From contig NZ_JAVHXT010000002.1 of NCBI RefSeq assembly GCF_031119335.1, positions 328,617 through 392,616 of the forward strand: a stretch of DNA of 64,000 nt, written 5' to 3'. The notes beneath the pieces are model-generated. The model was not told the origin of the DNA and made no database searches. It was given only the letters and a program-made list of their open reading frames with translations. A program made the translations under genes and the position numbers. This stretch comes from Pedobacter sp. GTDB lineage: Bacteria > Bacteroidota > Bacteroidia > Sphingobacteriales > Sphingobacteriaceae. This document shows, piece after piece, positions 36,607 to 43,487 of this stretch; positions within the stretch are counted from its first letter, which is position 1; each line of letters begins with the position of its first letter.

Positions 36607-37356
36607 ATGCTTCCCAAACTGTCTGTCATCACCATCGTTTATAATAATGCAAAGGATATCGAACGCACCATACTTTCGGTACTAAACCAAAGCTATAAAA
36701 ATATCGAATATGTGGTAATAGATGGAGCTTCTACAGATGGCACCTTAAACATCATCAAAAAATACGAAAACCGTTTAGCAAAGCTCATATCTGAAAAAGA
36801 CAAAGGCATTTACGATGCGATGAACAAAGGTTTGGTCCAAGCCACAGGCGATTACGTTTTGTTTATGAATTCGGGAGATGAAATCTACGAACTAGATACC
36901 GTAGAAAAAGTTTTTGCGACTGCACCAAACGCAGATATTTACTATGGCGAAACCGAAATGTATGATGAAAATTGGAATAGCTTAGGTCAACGCAGGCACC
37001 AAGCGCCCGAGACATTTAACTGGCGCAGTTTTAAATATGGGATGAATATTAGCCACCAGGCGATTTATATTAAACGCAGCTTAACCGAGCCTTACGATTT
37101 AAAATACAAGTATAGCGCAGATATCGATTGGATTATCAAGATTGCAAAGAAAGCTTCCAATATCGTAAACACCAATTTATACGTTGCTAAATATTTAGTT
37201 GGCGGCATGAGCAAGCAAAAACATCGCGAAAGCTTAAAAGAACGGTTCAAAATCTTTAGTCATTACTATGGTTTTGTTGCTAATGTGATTAACCATGTGG
37301 TAATTGCCTTTAACTTGGGCTTTTATTTCTTGAAATATAGAAGAACGAATGATTAA
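36607..37356 (+). CDS. Glycosyltransferase family 2 protein
   Basis: A 249-aa GT-A enzyme. The standard start is visible: LSVITIVYNNAKDIERTILS near residues 5-24, then YVVIDGASTDGTL near residues 35-47, KGIYDAMNKGLVQATGDYVL near residues 66-85 and the DxD-like region FMNSGDEIYE near residues 86-95. One hydrophobic segment near the C-terminus (VINHVVIAFNLGFYFL) may anchor it. It belongs with the neighbouring flippase and transferases in surface-glycan assembly. Substrate unknown. Confidence 0.88.
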   Translation: MLPKLSVITIVYNNAKDIERTILSVLNQSYKNIEYVVIDGASTDGTLNIIKKYENRLAKLISEKDKGIYDAMNKGLVQATGDYVLFMNSGDEIYELDTVEKVFATAPNADIYYGETEMYDENWNSLGQRRHQAPETFNWRSFKYGMNISHQAIYIKRSLTEPYDLKYKYSADIDWIIKIAKKASNIVNTNLYVAKYLVGGMSKQKHRESLKERFKIFSHYYGFVANVINHVVIAFNLGFYFLKYRRTND

Positions 37357-37365
37357 GGAACTATT

Positions 37366-37461
37366 CGTCATTGCGAGCTTGCGAAGCAATCTTTTTTACG
37401 GGTTGGAAGCTTGATATCCTAAACGTTACAGATTGCTTCGTCGTTCCTCCTCGCAATGACG
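37366..37461. repeat. Palindromic repeat, family B, copy 3
   Basis: Arms start CGTCATTGCGAGCTTGCGAA and end TTCCTCCTCGCAATGACG. The arms differ by a small insertion, so this copy has decayed compared with copies 1 and 2. It begins 9 bp after the glycosyltransferase stop. Confidence 0.75.
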
Positions 37462-37541
37462 GCCTAATCCAAACTTTCCCAAAACAATCCTTCCAAAACG
37501 CTTGTATTTAATATGATTGTTTTATTAAATACATAAGAAAA

Positions 37542-38102
37542 ATGGGAAAGTTAAGCAATAAAAACATCGCCGTTCTATCAGAAAATGGCTTTGAAGAATC
37601 AGAATTATTTGAACCACTAAATAGGTTAAAAGAAGAAGGTGCCAATGTGCAAATTATATCTTTGAAAGAAGGTAGCATAAAAGGCATGAAAGACCACGAG
37701 TGGAGCAAGGAAATACAGGTGGATAAAACCGTAGCGCAAGTGAGCGCAGATGATTTCCACGGTTTGTTATTGCCTGGCGGCTTAATTAATCCAGATGCTT
37801 TAAGAGGCGATGAGAAAGCAGTGGCATTTGTGAGAGATTTCTTTAAGCAGGGCAAACCTGTAGCAGCTATTTGCCACGGTCCGCAGACTTTAATTGATGC
37901 CGAAGTGGTTGAAGGAAGAACGTTGACTTCGTACAGCTCAATTAAAAAAGACTTGATTAATGCTGGGGCAAATTGGGTAGACGAAGAAGTAGTGGTAGAC
38001 CAAGGTTTGGTAACCAGCCGCAGCCCAGAAGATTTACCAGCTTTTAACGATAAAATGGTAGAAGAATTTGCAGAAGGTGTGCATGAAGAACAACATGCTT
38101 AA
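37542..38102 (+). CDS. DJ-1/PfpI family protein (type 1 glutamine amidotransferase-like)
   Basis: A 186-aa cytoplasmic protein of the DJ-1/PfpI group. The nucleophile elbow is AAICHGP with C111, followed by H112 as in PfpI-like proteins. GFEESELFEPLNRLK near residues 16-30 supplies the conserved glutamate, and LLLPGGLINPDALR near residues 75-88 is also typical. Members are stress proteins acting as deglycases, chaperones or peptidases; which of these applies cannot be told. It stands alone between two palindromic repeats and probably has its own promoter. Confidence 0.9.
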   Translation: MGKLSNKNIAVLSENGFEESELFEPLNRLKEEGANVQIISLKEGSIKGMKDHEWSKEIQVDKTVAQVSADDFHGLLLPGGLINPDALRGDEKAVAFVRDFFKQGKPVAAICHGPQTLIDAEVVEGRTLTSYSSIKKDLINAGANWVDEEVVVDQGLVTSRSPEDLPAFNDKMVEEFAEGVHEEQHA

Positions 38103-38140
38103 TGCTAAACCGCTAAGTTTTTACCTAGTCATAGGGAGTT

Positions 38141-38255
38141 CGTCATTTCGAGCGTAGCCGAGAATTGAAAATCAACGAAGTTAAATCTTTGAAATAGTTT
38201 ATATTAAATTGTATTTAAAGATTTCTCCACTCGCTTCGCTGCGGTCGAAATGACG
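38141..38255. repeat. Palindromic repeat, family C, copy 3
   Basis: Starts CGTCATTTCGAGCGTAGCCG and ends GCTGCGGTCGAAATGACG. The arms pair at the ends and near AAATCTTT/AAGATTTCTC, with some mismatches. It lies between the convergent stops of the DJ-1 gene and the unknown gene at 38284. Confidence 0.75.
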
Positions 38256-38283
38256 ACATAGTCCCCGAAAAGCAATTAGTTGA

Positions 38284-39327
38284 CTACAGTTTCACCTGCC
38301 TAATGATATTCTTCAAATTTAACTCAATGATATCTGTCATATTCTCACATTCTTTGTAGGCAGCGTCTTTATAATACTCTGCCATGCTTCTTTTCAGTTT
38401 CTGAATATTTTCTTTAGTTGTCAGTTCTTCTTTTCTAGAAACATCCCTCAAATCGGTTAATCGATGGCGCTCGCTACGCACCCGATGCACAATAGAGGAA
38501 AGTTCTTCCTGTTTATATTGCTGTACGGTTTTTTCTGTTAGATGCTCCATACATAATTTTACCAAAACAAAGTTTTCCTTAAAAAATTGTGGCATATACA
38601 CCTTGATATTCCCTTCGTAAAACTGCTGGTCGAAATCTATGGCTCGTATACGGAATTGAATATCATCGAAATCGGGAGTAATTTGTACTACGAAATTATA
38701 GGAGCGCATATCACCCAACAAAGTCACCAAACAACGTTCATTAAATTTTACAAATTCTTTGGCAATACGGGTTGGGTTAAAATCATCTTGATGGATTTTC
38801 CCTTTGTTGAAAACATCGCCGGGCAAGCCTACAATATGCTCTTCAATCATGGTGTCTTCGTCTACCAGATAATTGACTTGGTTTGGCGATAGAATTTCTT
38901 CCAATTCCAGGCCGTAAATTCTTGAAGAGTCTGCTTTTTTCACGTAGAAATAATCGTAAACATCGTTTAAGCGGTTTACAATTCTTATCCTAAAAGGATG
39001 CGTATTGCCAAAAGTACAGTAGTCAATTCTATCAATGTATTTATGTTCTACGATACGTAGATTTCCAGAAGCTTTTAGTTTGGCGTAAATTACCTTTAAG
39101 CCATTATGCAACTCCTCAATTTGACCTTGTGCATAAATTGGACTTTCCCAAAGCGTATCTTTCCCGTCTTTGTCCATAATTGGGAAACTTTCGGTAAAGG
39201 CTTTTAAATCATTGTAATTGATGGGCAAGCGGGCATCACGCTGGTAGGTACGCAAATATTTATGTAAGTTTTCGCTTACTGGAAATATGGGTTTCTTACG
39301 AGAAATTTTTACGTCTTTGAGTTCCAT
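38284..39327 (-). CDS. Conserved hypothetical protein with kinase-like motif pair
   Basis: I do not recognise this family. The 347-aa protein has no signal peptide or membrane segment. Residues 200-233 read LVTLLGDMRSYNFVV (D206, N211), about 20 residues before IRAIDFDQQ (D231, D233). This spacing resembles the catalytic loop (HxDxxxxN) and metal-binding DFG/DFD of protein- and aminoglycoside-kinase-like folds, with GD in place of HGD. FYVKKADSS near residues 127-135 could be the ATP-lysine strand. The C-terminal third is helical and charged. This is a reading of motifs, not a confirmed fold. It is a single gene, 188 bp from the OmpW-like gene upstream. Confidence 0.6.
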   Translation of the reverse strand: MELKDVKISRKKPIFPVSENLHKYLRTYQRDARLPINYNDLKAFTESFPIMDKDGKDTLWESPIYAQGQIEELHNGLKVIYAKLKASGNLRIVEHKYIDRIDYCTFGNTHPFRIRIVNRLNDVYDYFYVKKADSSRIYGLELEEILSPNQVNYLVDEDTMIEEHIVGLPGDVFNKGKIHQDDFNPTRIAKEFVKFNERCLVTLLGDMRSYNFVVQITPDFDDIQFRIRAIDFDQQFYEGNIKVYMPQFFKENFVLVKLCMEHLTEKTVQQYKQEELSSIVHRVRSERHRLTDLRDVSRKEELTTKENIQKLKRSMAEYYKDAAYKECENMTDIIELNLKNIIRQVKL

Positions 39328-39464
39328 GGGATGCTATTTGATTGCAATTTAACATAATTGTACCCAACATCACAAGTTCATTCTTAGACCATTAAGAGAT
39401 GAAGTATAATTTAAGAAATAACACAAAAACTTAAATAACGAAAATACTATTTAAGAAAGCCATT

Positions 39465-39496
39465 AAAAAGCCCCATGCTTAAAAAACATGAGGCCT
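39465..39496 (-). terminator. Terminator of the OmpW-like gene
   Basis: On the minus strand GGCCTCATG-TTTTTTAAG-CATGGGGC is followed by TTTTTAATGG. It sits about 20 bp beyond the stop at 39516. Confidence 0.8.
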
Positions 39497-39515
39497 ATAT
39501 TTGGTTTTGAAAAGA

Positions 39516-40151
39516 TTATAATTTGATACCAATACCGAAGCTACATAACCAAGGGTCTATTTTGGTATCAGCAACTACTGTAGCGCCGCCAGCTACACTT
39601 GGAATTGTAGTGACAGTTGCATCTGTACTTAGCCAAAGTTTCTTCACATCGAAGTTTAAGAATAGCTTTTTGCTGATATCGAAATCTACTCCCAACTGCG
39701 CCGCTGGTGCAAAGGCATTTTTATAAGAGGTTTTGGCAATAGCTGGTCCATTTTTAACACCATAGAAAATGGTATAGTTAACTCCGGCACCAACATAAGG
39801 CTGTACTTGTGCGCTTACCGGCATGTGATAAGCAAAGGTTAATGTTGGTGGCAATAACCATACTTTCCCTAAGTCTACATTTCCTAAAGCGGTATTAATG
39901 GCGCTCACTTCGTGTCTAGTGGTACCTAGAATTAAATTGGCAGAAAAGTTTTTAACTAAGAAATAGGTAAAGTCTAACTCTGGAATTATTGTGTGCGAGA
40001 TGTCTACACTTCCTTTAATTACACTAATGTCTGCACTTTCTTGAGGTATAACTGCGGTAGCACGTAAACGCATTCTCAAATCGCCTTTTTGTTGCGCAAA
40101 AGCGCCAAATGTTAACCCAACTAAAAAGATTAAAACTGATATTTTTTTCAT
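39516..40151 (-). CDS. OmpW family outer membrane protein
   Basis: A 211-aa exported protein: signal peptide MKKISVLIFLVGLTFGAFAQ, then an eight-stranded barrel-like pattern. The OmpW signatures are LRMRLRATAVIPQES near residues 25-39, PELDFTYFLVKNFSANLILG near residues 57-76, LLPPTLTFAYHM near residues 100-111 and VQPYVGAGVNYTIFY near residues 116-130. It ends SFGIGIKL with an aromatic-poor terminus. OmpW barrels form small hydrophobic channels; the role here is unknown. A terminator lies downstream and a repeat-rich gap upstream. Confidence 0.85.
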   Translation of the reverse strand: MKKISVLIFLVGLTFGAFAQQKGDLRMRLRATAVIPQESADISVIKGSVDISHTIIPELDFTYFLVKNFSANLILGTTRHEVSAINTALGNVDLGKVWLLPPTLTFAYHMPVSAQVQPYVGAGVNYTIFYGVKNGPAIAKTSYKNAFAPAAQLGVDFDISKKLFLNFDVKKLWLSTDATVTTIPSVAGGATVVADTKIDPWLCSFGIGIKL

Positions 40152-40334
40152 ATTGTTATGTTATTTATAGAGCAATATTAGCGGGTATAGCCCATGTAAT
40201 TAATGAGTAATTACAGTTGTTTTAGTGATTTTGGTTACTCGGCTTTTTTTGCTTTGCGAATTTCAAAACCTTGGCGTTTAAATTTTTCGCAAAGAAAGGA
40301 AAGAGTTTCGCTAAGAACGCAAAGGCATTTGGTC

Positions 40335-40381
40335 AGCTTTGTCAATCTTATAGACGTGATGCTGGTAAGATTGACAAAGCT
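40335..40381. repeat. 16-bp perfect palindrome (family H)
   Basis: AGCTTTGTCAATCTTA at 40335-40350 and TAAGATTGACAAAGCT at 40366-40381, loop of 15 bp. Only one copy is in the window. Confidence 0.85.
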
Positions 40382-40404
40382 CTTAGTAGTTTCCTTGCCT
40401 TCCA

Positions 40405-40545
40405 AACCCGATTGTAGTGGGAATACTTTTTGTAACACATACTTTTCAAACTTCGTAAGTTTTAAAAACTTACGAAGTTTATGCACTTCCAAACACAAAA
40501 AGATTATAACGAAAAGCGGGACTTTCGGTACCGAAGCACCCGGAA
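40405..40545 (+). repeat. Composite interspersed repeat, family A, copy 3, carrying a family F palindrome
   Basis: Left flank AACCCGATTGTAGTGGG then AATACTTTTTGT; right flank ACAAAAAGATTATAACG then AAAAGCGGGACTTTCGG. The core at 40449-40479 is the palindrome AACTTCGTAAGTTTT and its inverse, almost the same as the free family F copy at 58197-58229. Confidence 0.8.
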
Positions 40546-40562
40546 CCTTGCTTTTCTAAAAC

Positions 40563-40592
40563 AAAAAATCCCGCTCTTTGCAGAACGGGACT
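40563..40592 (-). terminator. Terminator of the pyruvate dehydrogenase E1 beta gene
   Basis: On the minus strand TCCCGTTCT-GCAA-AGAGCGGGA is followed by TTTTTTG. It lies 24 bp past the stop at 40616. Confidence 0.8.
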
Positions 40593-40615
40593 TGATATTT
40601 AATAACTTAAAATTC

Positions 40616-41602
40616 TTATTTAGTAACGTACATTACTTCTTTTACCGCTTTCACAACCTTCTCTGCGTTTGGTAAACTTGCAGCGATTAAAGTTGGTGCG
40701 TAAGGAAGTGGCACATCTTGACAAGTAACACGCAAAATTGGCGCATCTAAGTGGTCGAATGCATTTTTCTGTACGTTGAAAGTAATTTCTGAAGAGATAG
40801 ACGCCAATGGCCAAGCTTCTTCTACAATTACCAAACGGTTAGTTTTCTTCACAGAGTTGATGATGGTTGCATAGTCGATTGGACGAACTGTACGTAAATC
40901 TATCACTTCTGCATTGATACCGTCTTTCGCTAATTCTTCTGCCGCTGGATTTACTACACGGGTTAACATTTTACCGAAAGTTACGATGGTTACATCTGTA
41001 CCTTCTTTAACCACGTTAGCTTTACCAATTTCTAAGTAATACTCTTCTGCTGGCACATCGCCTTTATCGCCGTACATTACCTCAGACTCCATGAAAATTA
41101 CTGGATCTGGGTCTAAAATAGCTTGCTTTAATAAACCTTTAGCATCGTAAGGTGTAGCCGGAATAACCACTTTTAAACCTGGACAGTTTGCGTACCAGTT
41201 TTCGAAGTTTTGTGAGTGTTGTGCACCTAATTGACCTGCGTTACCAGTTGGACCACGGAAAACCATTGGCACTGAGAACTGACCACCGCTCATTGACAAC
41301 ATTTTTGCTGCCGAGTTGATGATTTGGTCGATTGCTACTAATGAGAAGTTGAAAGTCATGAACTCAACGATTGGTTTTAGGCCGTTCATTGCAGCTCCAA
41401 TTCCGATACCTGCAAAACCTAGCTCGGCAATTGGTGTATCGATGATACGTTTGTCGCCAAACTCATCTAACATACCTTGACTTACTTTATAGGCACCATT
41501 ATACTGCGCAACTTCCTCGCCCATCATGAAAACGTTCTCGTCTTTGCGCATTTCTTCGCTCAATGCTTCGCGTAATGCTTCTCTGAATTGGATTTCTCTC
41601 AT
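40616..41602 (-). CDS. pdhB: Pyruvate dehydrogenase E1 component, beta subunit
   Basis: A 328-aa E1 beta subunit of the alpha-keto acid dehydrogenase type, which with E1 alpha and TPP decarboxylates pyruvate for the dehydrogenase complex. I use ATG 41602 (MREIQFREALREALSEEM); nine codons upstream are unlikely to be translated. Visible: VFMMGEEVAQYNGAYKVSQG near residues 24-43, GLKPIVEFMTFNF and a C-terminal transketolase-C domain (LRTVRPIDYATIINSVKKTN). Pyruvate rather than branched-chain specificity is inferred from the close match to bacteroidotal pdhB. E1 alpha and E2 are not adjacent. Confidence 0.92.
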   Translation of the reverse strand: MREIQFREALREALSEEMRKDENVFMMGEEVAQYNGAYKVSQGMLDEFGDKRIIDTPIAELGFAGIGIGAAMNGLKPIVEFMTFNFSLVAIDQIINSAAKMLSMSGGQFSVPMVFRGPTGNAGQLGAQHSQNFENWYANCPGLKVVIPATPYDAKGLLKQAILDPDPVIFMESEVMYGDKGDVPAEEYYLEIGKANVVKEGTDVTIVTFGKMLTRVVNPAAEELAKDGINAEVIDLRTVRPIDYATIINSVKKTNRLVIVEEAWPLASISSEITFNVQKNAFDHLDAPILRVTCQDVPLPYAPTLIAASLPNAEKVVKAVKEVMYVTK

Positions 41603-41756
41603 TGTTTTGTTGAAAATTAACGAAGGCAAATATAATATTTAGTTTATTGCTATGCAAAGGTTTGAAAAGCTCGTAATTGTAATATTATAATTGCTACGTA
41701 AGCAGTAGAAAATGTGTTAAAACGTTTGATTTGCCAAATGAAAATTTGAAAAGGAT

Positions 41757-42113
41757 TTATTTTTCTCCCGAGATATTTTCACCAAAATGGATGATATTGC
41801 CGTTATTATCTAAAATAGAGAACTGACGCATACCCCAAGGTTTGGTTTCTAATTTCCCATTGGGATGAATTAAGCCTAACGGTTCATATTCGGCATAAAG
41901 CTGGCTTACTTCGGTTACATTTACATAACAACCTGTATTTTTAGGAATTGTCTCATCGCTGGTTGGCCACAAATGGATTTGAATTTGGTCTCGGCTAAAA
42001 ATGAGGTAGCCATCCCAATTGCTATGAAAAGTAAAACCTAACTTTTCGGTGTAGAAATTAATGGTTTCTTCGGCATTTAGTGAGGCGAGGATGGGTACTG
42101 CGGTTTGTAGCAT
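41757..42113 (-). CDS. VOC family protein (glyoxalase/bleomycin-resistance-like)
   Basis: A 118-aa vicinal-oxygen-chelate fold protein, one domain of two beta-alpha-beta-beta-beta units. AVPILASLNAEETINFYTEK near residues 4-23 and LIFSRDQIQIHLWPTSDE near residues 37-54 fit bleomycin-resistance-type members, ending FSILDNNGNIIHFGE with the metal/acid position. The true ligand is unknown; a small antibiotic-binding protein or a glyoxalase is possible. It is 4 bp downstream of the GNAT gene and probably shares its transcript. Confidence 0.8.
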   Translation of the reverse strand: MLQTAVPILASLNAEETINFYTEKLGFTFHSNWDGYLIFSRDQIQIHLWPTSDETIPKNTGCYVNVTEVSQLYAEYEPLGLIHPNGKLETKPWGMRQFSILDNNGNIIHFGENISGEK

Positions 42114-42117
42114 GATA

Positions 42118-42672
42118 TTATTGTTTATGTTTGATGTAGTACTCGGAGTTCAATTCTTCTTCCTGAAAAGTCATTTCCTTGTACACCAATCTATCAAATT
42201 GATAATGATTTCTTTGCAGGATTTTTCTAGAGTTGTCGTTGCGTGGGTCTATCTTCGCTTCGATGATTTGTAGGTTGATTTGCTCAAAACCGAATTTCTC
42301 CACTAACAAAATTCCTTCTGGCACATAACCTTTTCCCCAATAATCTGGATGTAGCATGTAACCTATTTCGGCTTTGCTCAGTTCTGGATAGAAGTTAACA
42401 TAGCCCATAATTCCGTATATTTCTGATGGATTTTCGATATTGCTGATTGCCCAATTGATAGATTTTCCTTCGTTAATTCCGTTGGTTAGCATTTCTATAA
42501 CACCCAAAGCATCTTCCATTGTTTTTGCCCGAGGCCTCGGAATGTAGCGCATCGCCTCTTCGTTACCTCTAATTCTCATTACATTTTCGGCATCTGTAGG
42601 CAGTACTTGCCTTAATAATAATCGCTTTGTTTTTAGCTCTGGAAATGGATGGAAGTTGAGGTTTAGCATCAT
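42118..42672 (-). CDS. GNAT family N-acetyltransferase (RimJ/RimL-like)
   Basis: A 184-aa acetyltransferase starting ATG 42672 (MMLNLNFHPFPELKTKRLLL). The GNAT core is seen: LKTKRLLLRQVLPTDAENVM near residues 13-32, IMGYVNFYPELSKAEIGYML near residues 73-92, the acetyl-CoA loop DYWGKGYVPEGILLV and EAKIDPRNDNSRKILQRN near residues 139-156. This fits RimJ/RimL-type enzymes that acetylate protein N-termini or small amines. Its ATG overlaps the stop of the RAYT gene (TAATG), so the transposase, GNAT and VOC genes form a tight cluster. Confidence 0.85.
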   Translation of the reverse strand: MMLNLNFHPFPELKTKRLLLRQVLPTDAENVMRIRGNEEAMRYIPRPRAKTMEDALGVIEMLTNGINEGKSINWAISNIENPSEIYGIMGYVNFYPELSKAEIGYMLHPDYWGKGYVPEGILLVEKFGFEQINLQIIEAKIDPRNDNSRKILQRNHYQFDRLVYKEMTFQEEELNSEYYIKHKQ

Positions 42673-43106
42673 TAATTCTTATTCCATAAAAATCCATATA
42701 TTTTTTCAAATTCCCTTATCTCGTCATCAAATGATTTTTTAGCATGATGCTGCTCTTGATTTTTTATATAGTCAATCACTCTAGGTAAAACCGACTCGCT
42801 TACTGATACTGCAAAATAGTCGTCTTGCCATGTAAACTGCGAGTTAGCGAGCTTATGTTTGTTGATCCAAAAAGATGACTCTCCTTTTATGAGTTGAGCA
42901 ATTTTAGCAATGCTTTGCTCCTTACCTAATGATATTAGGCAATGAATGTGGTCTGTGTAACCATTAACCGCTTGCAAATAGATTGATTTCTCTTTACAGT
43001 TTTGGATGATGTGTTCTTGAACTTTATATCTAATTTCCCTTGATAATAATGGTGCTCGGTTCTTGGTGGCAAATACTAAATGCACCCACATTCTGATATA
43101 TGACAT
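42672..43106 (-). CDS. REP-associated tyrosine transposase (Y1, IS200/TnpA-like)
   Basis: A 144-aa single-domain Y1 HUH enzyme with the full active site: the histidine pair H53-I-H55 in TDHIHCLISLG, the catalytic tyrosine Y113 in VIDYIKNQEQHHAKKSF with Q117 four residues on, and the family motif WQDDYFAVSVSES near residues 93-105. It cuts and rejoins single-stranded DNA at hairpins. There is no tnpB and no IS end, and it is followed on the same strand by GNAT (overlapping TAATG). A cluster of five hairpins with a common core lies just upstream of its start (43158-43487). This is the RAYT arrangement, in which a chromosomal single-copy transposase is linked to the REP elements it handles. Confidence 0.9.
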   Translation of the reverse strand: MSYIRMWVHLVFATKNRAPLLSREIRYKVQEHIIQNCKEKSIYLQAVNGYTDHIHCLISLGKEQSIAKIAQLIKGESSFWINKHKLANSQFTWQDDYFAVSVSESVLPRVIDYIKNQEQHHAKKSFDDEIREFEKIYGFLWNKN

Positions 43107-43157
43107 AGTTTTTCATTTGGTGTAAACAAGATAGGGATTTTCCATCTTATTTTGGAA

Positions 43158-43487
43158 AATGTGGCTAAAGCCTTTATCACATTTCTCCTAATCCGTCAGC
43201 TGAAGCAGACGGCAATGAAACCCTCAATCCAAATTGCAGAATTTGACTAAATTAGATTTGGGAACGATAGCTTCAACTTTCTATATTAAAAACAACCAAC
43301 TCTGCTAAAGCAGATGGCAATGAACTACCCAAGCTGCTTTAAATCGAATAACTTTTCAGTTATCCTTGATTAGCAAAATAGATACTAAAATTCTATAAGC
43401 ACTGCCGGATCGGAAAATAAAACTATTCATTGCCGTTGGCTTCAGCCAACGGAAAAAAGAACAAAGCATATTGGCTTTAGCCACATT
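43158..43487. repeat. REP hairpin cluster (BIME-like) next to the tyrosine transposase
   Basis: Five short hairpins share the core GCT[AG]AAGC. Unit 1, 43158-43172: AATGTGGCTAAAGCC. Unit 2, 43193-43219: CCGTCAGCTGAAGCAGACGG followed by the tail CAATGAA. Unit 3, 43301-43325: TCTGCTAAAGCAGATGGC, tail AATGAAC. Unit 4, 43426-43452, inverted: CCGTTGGCTGAAGCCAACGG, tail CAATGAA. Unit 5, 43473-43487, inverted and a perfect inverse of unit 1. The shared GGCAATGAA tail of units 2-4, and the pairing of opposed copies, are features of REP/BIME repeats. The rest of the 380-bp gap has no gene. Confidence 0.8.

Larger units (their letters stand above)
40152..40615. repeat. Repeat-rich intergenic region (families H, A, F)
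   Basis: This 464-bp gap has no credible gene. 40255-40330 is a TTTGCG/CGCAAAG-rich stretch (TTTTTCGCAAAGAAAGG, GAACGCAAAGGC). 40335-40381 is a perfect 16-bp palindrome (AGCTTTGTCAATCTTA and its inverse). 40405-40545 is a family A composite. The end carries the terminator of the pdhB gene. Two long ORFs here on opposite strands were rejected because they only read through these repeats. Confidence 0.75.

Noticed and set aside
40203..40559. Plus-strand ORF of 118 codons and a minus-strand ORF of 87 codons (40235-40498)
   Set aside because: Both read through the palindromes and composite repeat of this gap and end in them; no protein pattern.
42672..43487. Complete IS200/IS605 element
   Set aside because: No tnpB, no paired element ends around the gene, and the hairpins lie on one side only; the RAYT explanation fits better.
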